DNA from: Aquimarina mytili
GTDB lineage: Bacteria; Bacteroidota; Bacteroidia; Flavobacteriales; Flavobacteriaceae
Length of the DNA stretch: 64,000 bases
Direction of reading: 5' to 3'
Assembly (NCBI RefSeq): GCF_016735115.1
Contig: NZ_JAERQJ010000006.1
Coordinates: forward strand, 248,001-312,000
The notes under the pieces: model-generated
Told to the model about the DNA's origin: nothing
Seen by the model: the letters and a program-made list of their open reading frames with translations, nothing else
Database searches by the model: none
Shown: one piece after another, positions 1 through 8,013 of the stretch
How positions within the stretch are numbered: the stretch's first letter is position 1
How the letters are laid out: each line of letters starts with the position of its first letter
Made by a program: the position numbers and the translations under genes

Positions 1-1434
1 TTTTTTACCGTCAAAAGTTGTATGGCTTCTATATGTTGTTGCCCAAGCGCCTGATCGCTTACCCGTTCTGGCAAAAGGATCGAGGTACCAAAGTCCAATA
101 TGTTCTCCTGAAGTTTTGTCGTTTACTTCCCAGACTTTTACATCTTCATGAAATACAGGAACCTTTCCTGGTTCTGTAGGTGTGAATTTAAAATTGAATA
201 ATTCACCAGCAACAAAGAACATGGCTTCTCTTAGTTTATCTAGTTGTAGGTATTGTTTAACTTCGTCAGAATCGAGGTTATACTTTTTCTTTCTAACTTT
301 TTCGGCATAGTAGCGATAGTCCCAAGGTTCAATAGTAATCTTATCTCCATTGGCACTAGCTATTGATTGCATATCTGCCACTTCTTCTTTTACACGTGCA
401 ATAGCTGCAGGCCAAACGGCATTCATTAATTTATTGGCATTTTGGGGGTTCTTTGCCATTCTATTCTGTAATCTCCAATCGGCATAATTTTCATACCCTA
501 ATAGAGCAACACGTTCTTTTCTTAATTTTAAAATTTTGGCAATATTTTCATTGTTGTCGTATTGATCTCCATTATCTCCTCTAGAGTAATAGTTCTTCCA
601 TACTTTTTCTCGTAATTCTCTCTCGGTAGAATAGGTGAGAAAAGGATCCATAGAAGAACGAGTATTGGTTATTGCGTATTTTCCTTCTTGACCACGATCT
701 TTTGCTGCTTTAGCATACGATTTGATTAAAGATTCAGACAAGCCTCCCAACTGATCTTTGGTAATGTAAGTGACATATCCTTCTTCATCGGCCAATACAT
801 TGTTAGAGAAACTGGTATATAATTCTGATAATTCTTTATTAATTTGAGCATAGCGTTGTTTTTTTTCTTCATCTAACTCTGCTCCTCTCATGGCATAATT
901 TTCATATATAAGTTGAACCACTCTTTGTTGGTCATCTTCAAGTGGAGTCTTTAAAGAGTTTTCATAAACCGCTTTAATACGTTGAAATAATTTAGTGTTT
1001 TGAAAAATCTTTGATCTAAATTCGGATAATTTAGGAGCCATTTCTTTTTGAATTTCTCTAAATTCTGGAGATGAGGTGTTACTTCTTAAAATTCCGTAAT
1101 ATGTAGAAACTCGGTCAAATTGTGCACCAGATTTTTCCAATGCTACAATTGTATTGTCAAAAGTAGGAGCATCAGGGTTATTTACAATGTCTTTAATCTC
1201 CTTAAGATTGATTTCCATTGCTTTTAATAATGCAGGTTTAACGTCGGTAATATTCATCTTATCAAATGCAGGAGTGCCTCCAAAAGGACCGGTCCATTCT
1301 GCAAGTAATATGTTTTCCGTTTTTTCTGATGTCATTGCTTTTACAGGTTCTTTCTTTTGATTACAACTAGAAATAAGGACAATAAGAGATAGTGTTATTG
1401 TCTTCAGGGTAATTGAAATATATGAATTGCTCAT
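1..1434 (-). CDS. dcp: M3-family peptidyl-dipeptidase (Dcp-like), lipoprotein, 3' end cut by window
   Basis: Translating the minus strand from ATG at 1434 gives 478 codons that run off the left edge. The N-terminus is a lipoprotein signal ending ISSC (lipid-modified Cys24), so the enzyme is probably membrane-anchored in the cell envelope. The remainder is the long helical N-terminal half of the oligopeptidase A/Dcp family (M3), with typical segments such as ENYAMRGAELDEEKKQRYA and YENYADWRLQNRMAKNP. The family cleaves dipeptides from the C-terminus of short peptides with one zinc ion. The HExxH motif normally lies near residue 470-500 and is therefore outside the window, so activity cannot be confirmed. 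It starts 11 nt after the M14 peptidase gene and is probably co-transcribed with it. Oligopeptidase A specificity is the main alternative. Confidence 0.9.
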   Translation of the reverse strand, partial: MSNSYISITLKTITLSLIVLISSCNQKKEPVKAMTSEKTENILLAEWTGPFGGTPAFDKMNITDVKPALLKAMEINLKEIKDIVNNPDAPTFDNTIVALEKSGAQFDRVSTYYGILRSNTSSPEFREIQKEMAPKLSEFRSKIFQNTKLFQRIKAVYENSLKTPLEDDQQRVVQLIYENYAMRGAELDEEKKQRYAQINKELSELYTSFSNNVLADEEGYVTYITKDQLGGLSESLIKSYAKAAKDRGQEGKYAITNTRSSMDPFLTYSTERELREKVWKNYYSRGDNGDQYDNNENIAKILKLRKERVALLGYENYADWRLQNRMAKNPQNANKLMNAVWPAAIARVKEEVADMQSIASANGDKITIEPWDYRYYAEKVRKKKYNLDSDEVKQYLQLDKLREAMFFVAGELFNFKFTPTEPGKVPVFHEDVKVWEVNDKTSGEHIGLWYLDPFARTGKRSGAWATTYRSHTTFDGKK

Positions 1435-1445
1435 GAGTATTTATT

Positions 1446-3929
1446 TTAAAGTCTGAATTTATTATTGTTTGTCAAAAAGATAGCGTTAACAAAGAAAAGC
1501 TTTCCATTTTCCCAAAAGGATCTAAACAGCGGATTATCTACCATGTATATGATACTTCCGCTTCCAATTCTGGTTTCACCAAAAACCAAAGAATTATTCA
1601 GGTTTTTTAAAGCGTCTTTTCCTGCAAAACCCGATATGTTTTTTGGAGCTTGTATATAGGCTATATTATATCCCTTTTTGAGAAGTTTGTATGAATTGCT
1701 TCCTAACTTAAGACTAAAATAAGTGTCTTCATATCCAAAAGCCATTGGGTGTGAGGTGTCTACTTTGGTTTTAAAAATACTACCGGTAATAAAATCTTTT
1801 ACACTCTCACGCTCACGTTGGTCATATGGAGTAAGATTGCCAATAGAATCTTTTTTCTTCTCTTCCGGTTTGTTTTTTACAAGTTCAAAACCTTCTTTGC
1901 TAACAAAAAAATCTACAGCATTAGCAATAGCAATTATTTTACCACCATTTTTTGCCCATTTATTTACTTGTTGCCATATGTTTTCTTTACTTAAAAAATC
2001 ACTATACCTACCATTAGGTATAATTAATACATCGTATTTGCTTAGATTAATTTTTTCGAAATAATCAGTATCTATTGATGTGATAGGAAACTTGAGTTGT
2101 TGTTCGAAGAAATGCCATATTTCACCATAACTTAATGATGAAGTATGATTTCCCTTTAATACCGCTACACGTGGTTTATTAATTAGTTTTACATCTGGAG
2201 AGCCAAAATCAACTCCTGAGGAAGCAAAACTAGATGGCGCCGCATGTAGTTTTCTATGATGCTTGTTTGCAATATCAGTAACAACTTTATCATAATTTTT
2301 GATCTTGCGATTATCACTTTTGGTAATCACTAGACTTCCTTTTTTGAAATTGATTCCATTGTTGGAAAAATCTTTCTCGCTGAAACGCACTCTAACATTA
2401 TTTTGTAATAAATCTGCCATAAAAACAGCATCGTTCAAGCTGTTCCATTTTGCGATATATCCTGCTCCTGAGGGTGTGGTAGTATTGTTTATATTATTTT
2501 TGGTCTTAGCGTTTTTTGCTGGAATTAATGAAGAAGATGCAATTGCTTCTAGACCATATGCATGAGGTACACTCCATGCAGTGATATCATAGGTAAGAGG
2601 ATTACTTAATTTTGCATTAGGTTCAAAAAGAACTTTTACCATTTTCCCTTTTGGCTGATTGGTACTTACTACCAAAGCACCATCTGCATTAATACTTCCT
2701 GATTTATTATCTCTAAAATTAAATCCTGAAACCTTGGATGTATTGGTGAAACCATATTTTATGTCGTGTTTATCAAGCAACTTTGTGAGTGCATTGATCT
2801 TGTCAGATTCACCTTTCAGTACATAGCTTTTATATTTAAGATTTGAGTTGTTAAAAAAACTATTGAACTCTGTATTAAGTTTTGTGGCATTTTTTGAAGA
2901 AATCTCTATTGTCGATAAGCCAGTTGTGGTATGATGTAATGCGCGATCTTTAAGAGTAAGTACATATCCTTCATCGGTTTGAATGCCTAATCCAGCACGA
3001 CCATGCCCGGCTTGTTCATAGGTCATCCCGATGGCTCCCATAAACGTAGGATATGTGTCACCATAACTGGGGTATAATAGATCAAATCGTTCACGAGTAA
3101 AGAATAACCAACCTTCCGCATCAAAATATTTAGCGTGATTTTTACCTATTTGAGTCTGAAAATCCCGCTGCCATGGAGTGATAATTTCATGAAAAGGTTC
3201 TGCGGCAGGAGCAAAGTAATAAGGTTCATTAATACCTTGTTCGTGAAAATCTACATGAATATGAGGCATCCACTGATTGTATATTTTTAAACGCTGTTCT
3301 GATTCTGTCTGCGTTGCCCAGGCCCAATCTCTATTTAAGTCAAAAAGATAGTGATTTGGTCTTCCTCCAGGCCACGGTTCATTATGCTCTGTAGCATTTT
3401 GATCAATATTATATGGTGCGGCTTTTGTCTGATTATACCAATTAACATAGCGATCGCGACCATCGGGATTTATGCAAGGATCCATAATCACTACTGTGTT
3501 TTTGAGCCAATCAGATTTTTTATTAATCAATTCATAAATGGTTTGCATAGCGGCTTCTGTGCTGGAGGCTTCATTACCATGTACATTATAACTTAACCAA
3601 ACCACAGCGATGTTTGGAGATGCATCTCCCTTTACAATCCCTGTGTTTTTAAGATGATCCAGTCGTATATTCTCAATTTTTTTTAAGTTTTCTTCTGAAG
3701 AAATAATAGCATAGGTTAGTGGTCTTCGTTCATTTGTTTTTCCATAAGTGTGATATGTAACCTTGTCGGAGTGGTTAGCAACATGAGAGAAATAATTAAT
3801 GACATCATTATGACGTGTAAATTGATCGCCGATAGCATAACCCAAAAATTCAGAAGGTGATTGTAATTTGTGTTGTGAAAATGTAGCAGAATTTATTACG
3901 ACAAATAGCGTAAATATTAGTTTTTTCAT
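1446..3929 (-). CDS. exported M14-family zinc carboxypeptidase with C-terminal amidotransferase-like domain
   Basis: This 827-residue protein has a Sec signal peptide (residues 1-19, ending ATFSQ), so it acts outside the cytoplasm. The M14 domain covers about residues 30-380. Zinc ligands are visible as HGNE (His117, Glu120) and a downstream histidine in HVDFHEQG (225-232). The substrate-binding motifs NPDGRDR (154-160) and LNRDW (198-202) are also present. A later GMTYEQAG stretch probably holds the catalytic glutamate. The C-terminal part (about 590-827) looks like the class I glutamine amidotransferase/DJ-1-like domain often fused to M14 in Bacteroidota. It probably removes C-terminal amino acids from imported peptides. 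It lies 11 nt upstream of the M3 peptidase gene on the same strand, suggesting a peptide-degradation operon. Confidence 0.92.
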   Translation of the reverse strand: MKKLIFTLFVVINSATFSQHKLQSPSEFLGYAIGDQFTRHNDVINYFSHVANHSDKVTYHTYGKTNERRPLTYAIISSEENLKKIENIRLDHLKNTGIVKGDASPNIAVVWLSYNVHGNEASSTEAAMQTIYELINKKSDWLKNTVVIMDPCINPDGRDRYVNWYNQTKAAPYNIDQNATEHNEPWPGGRPNHYLFDLNRDWAWATQTESEQRLKIYNQWMPHIHVDFHEQGINEPYYFAPAAEPFHEIITPWQRDFQTQIGKNHAKYFDAEGWLFFTRERFDLLYPSYGDTYPTFMGAIGMTYEQAGHGRAGLGIQTDEGYVLTLKDRALHHTTTGLSTIEISSKNATKLNTEFNSFFNNSNLKYKSYVLKGESDKINALTKLLDKHDIKYGFTNTSKVSGFNFRDNKSGSINADGALVVSTNQPKGKMVKVLFEPNAKLSNPLTYDITAWSVPHAYGLEAIASSSLIPAKNAKTKNNINNTTTPSGAGYIAKWNSLNDAVFMADLLQNNVRVRFSEKDFSNNGINFKKGSLVITKSDNRKIKNYDKVVTDIANKHHRKLHAAPSSFASSGVDFGSPDVKLINKPRVAVLKGNHTSSLSYGEIWHFFEQQLKFPITSIDTDYFEKINLSKYDVLIIPNGRYSDFLSKENIWQQVNKWAKNGGKIIAIANAVDFFVSKEGFELVKNKPEEKKKDSIGNLTPYDQRERESVKDFITGSIFKTKVDTSHPMAFGYEDTYFSLKLGSNSYKLLKKGYNIAYIQAPKNISGFAGKDALKNLNNSLVFGETRIGSGSIIYMVDNPLFRSFWENGKLFFVNAIFLTNNNKFRL

Positions 3930-3950
3930 TGACTGATTAAAATTTTAAAG

Positions 3951-4006
3951 CGGTAAATTACCGAGTTAAATTTAGGATATAATCTGTATTAACTAAAATT
4001 TAGGAT
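3951..4006. promoter_or_regulatory. divergent intergenic region: palindrome plus direct repeat
   Basis: The 126-bp gap between the divergent M14 gene and bshC contains a perfect palindrome, CGGTAA-A-TTACCG (3951-3963). It also contains an 11-bp direct repeat, AAATTTAGGAT, at 3968-3978 and 3996-4006, 28 bp apart. The placement fits an operator shared by both genes, but no regulator is identified. I do not see a clear -7 box here. Confidence 0.3.
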
Positions 4007-4055
4007 TTACAATCACAATCTAATGTATATTTAACGTCTAAAAAAAGTGTAGTAT

Positions 4056-5648
4056 ATGCCTAGTGACTGTATTCCCTTTAGAGATACGAATTACTTTTCA
4101 CCCCTTATTTGTGATTATTTAGATCAAAAAGCTGAATTACAGCCTTTTTATAATCGCTTTCCCGAGATACAAAATTTTGAAGCTCAAATCGCAGAGAAAC
4201 AACAATCGTTTTCTAATGAGCATAGAAAAGTATTGGTTAATGCGCTAAAGGAACAATATCATAATTTCGATTGTTCTAAAACGACATTGAAAAATGTAAA
4301 TTTATTAGAGCAATCCTCAACGTTTACCATTACTACGGGTCATCAATTAAACCTTTTTACGGGTCCACTATATTTTTTGTACAAAATTATATCGACCATA
4401 AATCTTACTAAGGCGCTAAAAGAAAAACACCCTAATTATGATTTTGTGCCAATATATTGGATGGCTACAGAAGATCATGATTTTGATGAGATTAATTATT
4501 TTAACTTATCAGGGAAAAAGATACGGTGGAATCGCCCTGATGGCGGAGCCGTTGGTGTTTTTGATACTATGGGCTTAGATAAGGTTTTTGAGATTTTTTC
4601 TTCTGAAATTGGCTCAGGAAGAAATGCCGAACAACTAAAATCACTTTTTAAGAATGCGTATATAACTCATAATAACCTTGCAGATGCTACCCGATATCTT
4701 GCTAACGAGTTGTTTGGTGATTATGGTTTGGTTATTGTTGATGGAAATGATCATGAGTTGAAACGACTGTTCATTCCATATATCGAAAAAGAACTTGAGC
4801 AGGTTTCTTATCGAACAGTAATGCGAAAAGCGAATGAACTGGCTAACCTAGGGTATAAAGTACAGGTTAATCCTAGGGAGATTAATTTGTTCTATTTGTC
4901 AGAAGGGCTACGAGAACGAATTATAGAGAAAGAAGGGCAGTATTTTGTTAACGAAACTGATATACAATGGACAAAAGATGATCTTTTAAAAGAGATTGCT
5001 GAATTTCCAGAAAAGTTTAGTCCTAATGTAATGATGCGGCCCTTGTATCAAGAAGTGATTTTACCAAACCTATGTTATATAGGTGGGGGAGGAGAGTTAG
5101 CATATTGGTTTGAGCTAAAGGATTATTTTAAAGCGGTCAACGTCCCTTTTCCTATATTGTTATTGCGTAATTCGGTATTAATTCAAACAAAAAAACAGGC
5201 CGAAAAAATTGAAAAGCTCCATATATCAGATATAGAATTGTTTCTAAAACAACATGAATTGATTAATCGGAAAGTGCGTCGGATATCTAATATCGATATT
5301 AATTTTAACCCACAACGTAAACATCTAAAAGAACAGTTTGAAGCCATGTATCAATTGGCAGAGCAGACCGATGTTACTTTTAAAAATGCGGTAAAAGCAC
5401 AAGAGGTGAAGCAGCTTAAAGGATTAGATACACTTGAGAAACGTTTGCTTAAAGCTCAAAGACGTAAGTTGAGTGATCATGTTAAACGATTAACTACCCT
5501 CCAAAACGGGTTGTTTCCTAATCAAAGCTTGCAAGAGCGTATTGTTAACTTTTCTGAAATGTATTTAGAGTATGGAGAAGATCTAATTCCGATTTTAGTT
5601 GAAAATCTGGATCCATTAAAAGGAGAGTTTCTCGTCTTGAAGATGTGA
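4056..5648 (+). CDS. bshC: bacillithiol biosynthesis cysteine-adding enzyme BshC
   Basis: The product is 530 residues, the usual length for BshC. It carries the family hallmarks TTGHQLNLFTGPLYFLYK (near residue 93) and YWMATEDHDFDEI (near 137). BshC joins cysteine to glucosaminyl-malate in the last step of bacillithiol synthesis, giving the low-molecular-weight thiol that replaces glutathione in many Bacteroidota and Firmicutes. It has no signal peptide and is cytoplasmic. It is a single-gene unit, divergent from the M14 peptidase and convergent with the flavoprotein gene 20 nt downstream. bshA and bshB are not in the window, which is usual because bsh genes are often dispersed. Confidence 0.95.
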   Translation: MPSDCIPFRDTNYFSPLICDYLDQKAELQPFYNRFPEIQNFEAQIAEKQQSFSNEHRKVLVNALKEQYHNFDCSKTTLKNVNLLEQSSTFTITTGHQLNLFTGPLYFLYKIISTINLTKALKEKHPNYDFVPIYWMATEDHDFDEINYFNLSGKKIRWNRPDGGAVGVFDTMGLDKVFEIFSSEIGSGRNAEQLKSLFKNAYITHNNLADATRYLANELFGDYGLVIVDGNDHELKRLFIPYIEKELEQVSYRTVMRKANELANLGYKVQVNPREINLFYLSEGLRERIIEKEGQYFVNETDIQWTKDDLLKEIAEFPEKFSPNVMMRPLYQEVILPNLCYIGGGGELAYWFELKDYFKAVNVPFPILLLRNSVLIQTKKQAEKIEKLHISDIELFLKQHELINRKVRRISNIDINFNPQRKHLKEQFEAMYQLAEQTDVTFKNAVKAQEVKQLKGLDTLEKRLLKAQRRKLSDHVKRLTTLQNGLFPNQSLQERIVNFSEMYLEYGEDLIPILVENLDPLKGEFLVLKM

Positions 5649-5667
5649 GAATTAGATGAAATATCAA

Positions 5668-6213
5668 TTATGGCACTAGATAGGTGCCATTCCAACGATC
5701 GTCTTCTCTTTTAAATAATACTCTAATATGATTAGGGCGTTGCAAGCGTAAAAATTCTATACGACGCGGGATTATCTTGATTGCAGAGAAAAAATGTTTG
5801 TCTTCTAAAAAATCAATCTCATCAGGATCTTTTATCTCTTTACCCGGAGCTAATTCTGTCGTATAATCTCTTTTAGATTTTTGCGGAATCTGATCCCAAA
5901 TCTTTTTTAAGGTGCTATTGTCTTTTATGATTTCTGCCCTAGCGCGAATGGATAATTGAATAAGCCGTTTTGAGTCCATAAAAAGGAGACTTACTTTGTT
6001 TTGTTCGTTAATGTGTGTGATTTTTTTTGACCTTTGGTCTGTGTAGACAATAAGATTCAGTTGATCATCTATATCTCTTAAAACGACAGTTCTAAGTCTT
6101 GGTGCTCCATTAATATCTGAAGTTGCTAAAGTAAAATATCGAAAAGGATGTCCTGCAGTTTTAGACGCATTTTTAAGGTCATTACAAATAGAAGAGAAGA
6201 TAATGTTGGTCAT
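5668..6213 (-). CDS. pyridoxamine 5'-phosphate oxidase-like FMN-binding protein
   Basis: The 181-residue cytoplasmic protein has the split-barrel flavin-binding fold of the PNPOx family. The pattern FRYFTLATSDINGAPRLRTV (strands 1-2), then DQRSKKITHI, then a C-terminal IEFLRLQ...RVLF segment is typical. It is shorter than true PdxH (about 215 residues). It resembles the Bacteroidota pyridoxamine oxidase-like group of unproven substrate, so a role in vitamin B6 salvage is possible but not shown. A small hairpin (ATGGCAC/GTGCCAT, 5670-5690) overlaps its stop codon and may help end transcription between this gene and the convergent bshC. Confidence 0.75.
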   Translation of the reverse strand: MTNIIFSSICNDLKNASKTAGHPFRYFTLATSDINGAPRLRTVVLRDIDDQLNLIVYTDQRSKKITHINEQNKVSLLFMDSKRLIQLSIRARAEIIKDNSTLKKIWDQIPQKSKRDYTTELAPGKEIKDPDEIDFLEDKHFFSAIKIIPRRIEFLRLQRPNHIRVLFKREDDRWNGTYLVP

Positions 6214-6419
6214 AAAACAGGTTAGTTTTAGTTGGCATTCTAAAGTTAGTTAATTTTTAAATGCATTGTTTATGCTTTTACCTTCTAAAAAGAAAGTTAA
6301 TAACTCACTCTATTCGTTAAAGCAGGTTAATTTTTAACAAAAAACATTAAAAAACTCTATGACTTAAATAATCTTTGAAAATTATCTCATTCAGTATTTC
6401 AGGGTTATCAATTTAATTT

Positions 6420-6427
6420 TATTTTTG
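6420..6427 (+). promoter_or_regulatory. TAnnTTTG box directly before guaA
   Basis: TATTTTTG matches the Bacteroidota -7 consensus TAnnTTTG but ends only 3 nt before the guaA ATG. If it is used, transcription would begin at about the start codon and give a nearly leaderless mRNA. No TTG -33 element is visible at the usual 17-23 bp spacing, so the match may be chance in AT-rich DNA. Confidence 0.3.
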
Positions 6428-6430
6428 CCT

Positions 6431-7963
6431 ATGCAAAACAACAAGGTACTTATTTTAGACTTCGGGTCACAGGTAACACAACTTATTGGGCGCCGTGTGA
6501 GAGAGCTCAATATTTATTCAGAAATACATCCATACAATAAACCACCAAAGGATATTGATAGTTATAATGCCGTAATATTATCGGGTAGTCCGCTATCTGT
6601 ACGAGGAGATAATGCAGCTCATCCAGATCTTAGTGAGATACGTGGTAAAAAACCACTACTAGGGATTTGTTATGGCGCACAATACCTCGCTCATTTTGGG
6701 GGTGGAGAAGTAGCAGAATCTAATACGCGTGAGTATGGGCGTGCAAATTTGTCTTATGTCAATAATAATGAGCTATTTCAAAATATATCTGAAGGATCGC
6801 AAGTTTGGATGAGTCATAGTGATACTATTAAAAAATTACCAACAAATGGTAAGCTTTTAGCAAGTACCCATGATGTTGAAAATGCTGCTTTCAAAATTGA
6901 TGGCGAAGAAACCTATGCGATTCAATTTCATCCTGAAGTATATCATTCCAAAGACGGTACAGAACTTTTAAGGAATTTCTTAGTTAATATTGCTGGTGTA
7001 GCTCAAGATTGGACTCCTGATTCTTTTGTAGAGGAAACTGTAAATAGTTTAAAAGAGCAGTTAGGAGATGATAAAGTTGTGTTAGGACTTTCGGGAGGCG
7101 TTGATTCTTCAGTTGCTGCTATGTTGTTACATAAAGCTATTGGTAAAAACCTTCATTGTATTTTTGTTAATAATGGTTTACTGCGTAAGAATGAATTTTC
7201 TACGGTATTAGATCGTTATGAAGGAATGGGGCTAAATGTTAAAGGAGTAGATGCTTCGGCACGTTTTTTGGAAGCTCTTGCAGGAGAAAGTGATCCAGAA
7301 AAAAAGCGCAAAGCTATAGGGCGAGTTTTTATTGAGGTTTTTGATGATGAAGCACACGCCATTGAGAATGTTACTTGGTTAGCACAAGGAACAATATATC
7401 CAGATGTGATAGAGAGTGTCTCTGTAACGGGTGGACCAAGTGCTACAATCAAAAGTCATCATAATGTAGGAGGATTACCTGATTATATGAAACTGAAAAT
7501 AGTTGAACCCTTAAAGATGTTGTTTAAAGACGAAGTACGTCGTGTGGGAGCATCAATGGATATGGATAAGGAGTTGCTTGGGAGACATCCTTTTCCGGGG
7601 CCAGGATTAGCTATTCGAATACTAGGAGATATTACCAGTGATAAAGTTCGTATTTTGCAAGAAGTTGATGCTATCTTTATTAATGGATTAAAAGAAAATG
7701 GTTTATATGATAAAGTTTGGCAGGCAGGTGCAATTTTATTGCCAGTTCAAAGTGTTGGAGTAATGGGTGATGAGCGTACTTATGAAAATTGTGTGGCACT
7801 TAGAGCCGTTGAAAGTACCGATGGAATGACCGCGGACTGGGTAAATTTGCCATATGAATTTTTACAAAAAACCTCTAATACAATAATAAACCGTGTAAAA
7901 GGCGTTAATAGAGTAGTGTATGATATAAGCTCTAAGCCTCCTGCAACTATAGAGTGGGAATAG
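6431..7963 (+). CDS. guaA: GMP synthase (glutamine-hydrolysing)
   Basis: The enzyme converts XMP, glutamine and ATP to GMP in purine synthesis. It is 510 residues from ATG 6431. An upstream in-frame TTG adds only two residues and is less likely, since the family begins directly with [14 protein letters not shown]. The class I glutamine amidotransferase domain is N-terminal, with catalytic Cys80 (GICYGAQ), His167 and Glu169 (QFHPEV). The ATP pyrophosphatase P-loop SGGVDSS is at 221-227. The C-terminal dimerisation domain ends in the conserved KPPATIEWE. All catalytic elements are intact. It is followed 50 nt later by the LysM protein gene on the same strand, a pairing I believe is common in flavobacteria. 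Confidence 0.98.
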   Translation: MQNNKVLILDFGSQVTQLIGRRVRELNIYSEIHPYNKPPKDIDSYNAVILSGSPLSVRGDNAAHPDLSEIRGKKPLLGICYGAQYLAHFGGGEVAESNTREYGRANLSYVNNNELFQNISEGSQVWMSHSDTIKKLPTNGKLLASTHDVENAAFKIDGEETYAIQFHPEVYHSKDGTELLRNFLVNIAGVAQDWTPDSFVEETVNSLKEQLGDDKVVLGLSGGVDSSVAAMLLHKAIGKNLHCIFVNNGLLRKNEFSTVLDRYEGMGLNVKGVDASARFLEALAGESDPEKKRKAIGRVFIEVFDDEAHAIENVTWLAQGTIYPDVIESVSVTGGPSATIKSHHNVGGLPDYMKLKIVEPLKMLFKDEVRRVGASMDMDKELLGRHPFPGPGLAIRILGDITSDKVRILQEVDAIFINGLKENGLYDKVWQAGAILLPVQSVGVMGDERTYENCVALRAVESTDGMTADWVNLPYEFLQKTSNTIINRVKGVNRVVYDISSKPPATIEWE

Positions 7964-8013
7964 TAGAGTTACACAGAGTTTTTAAAGTTAGGGAATAAAA
8001 AAAAAGCGACCGA

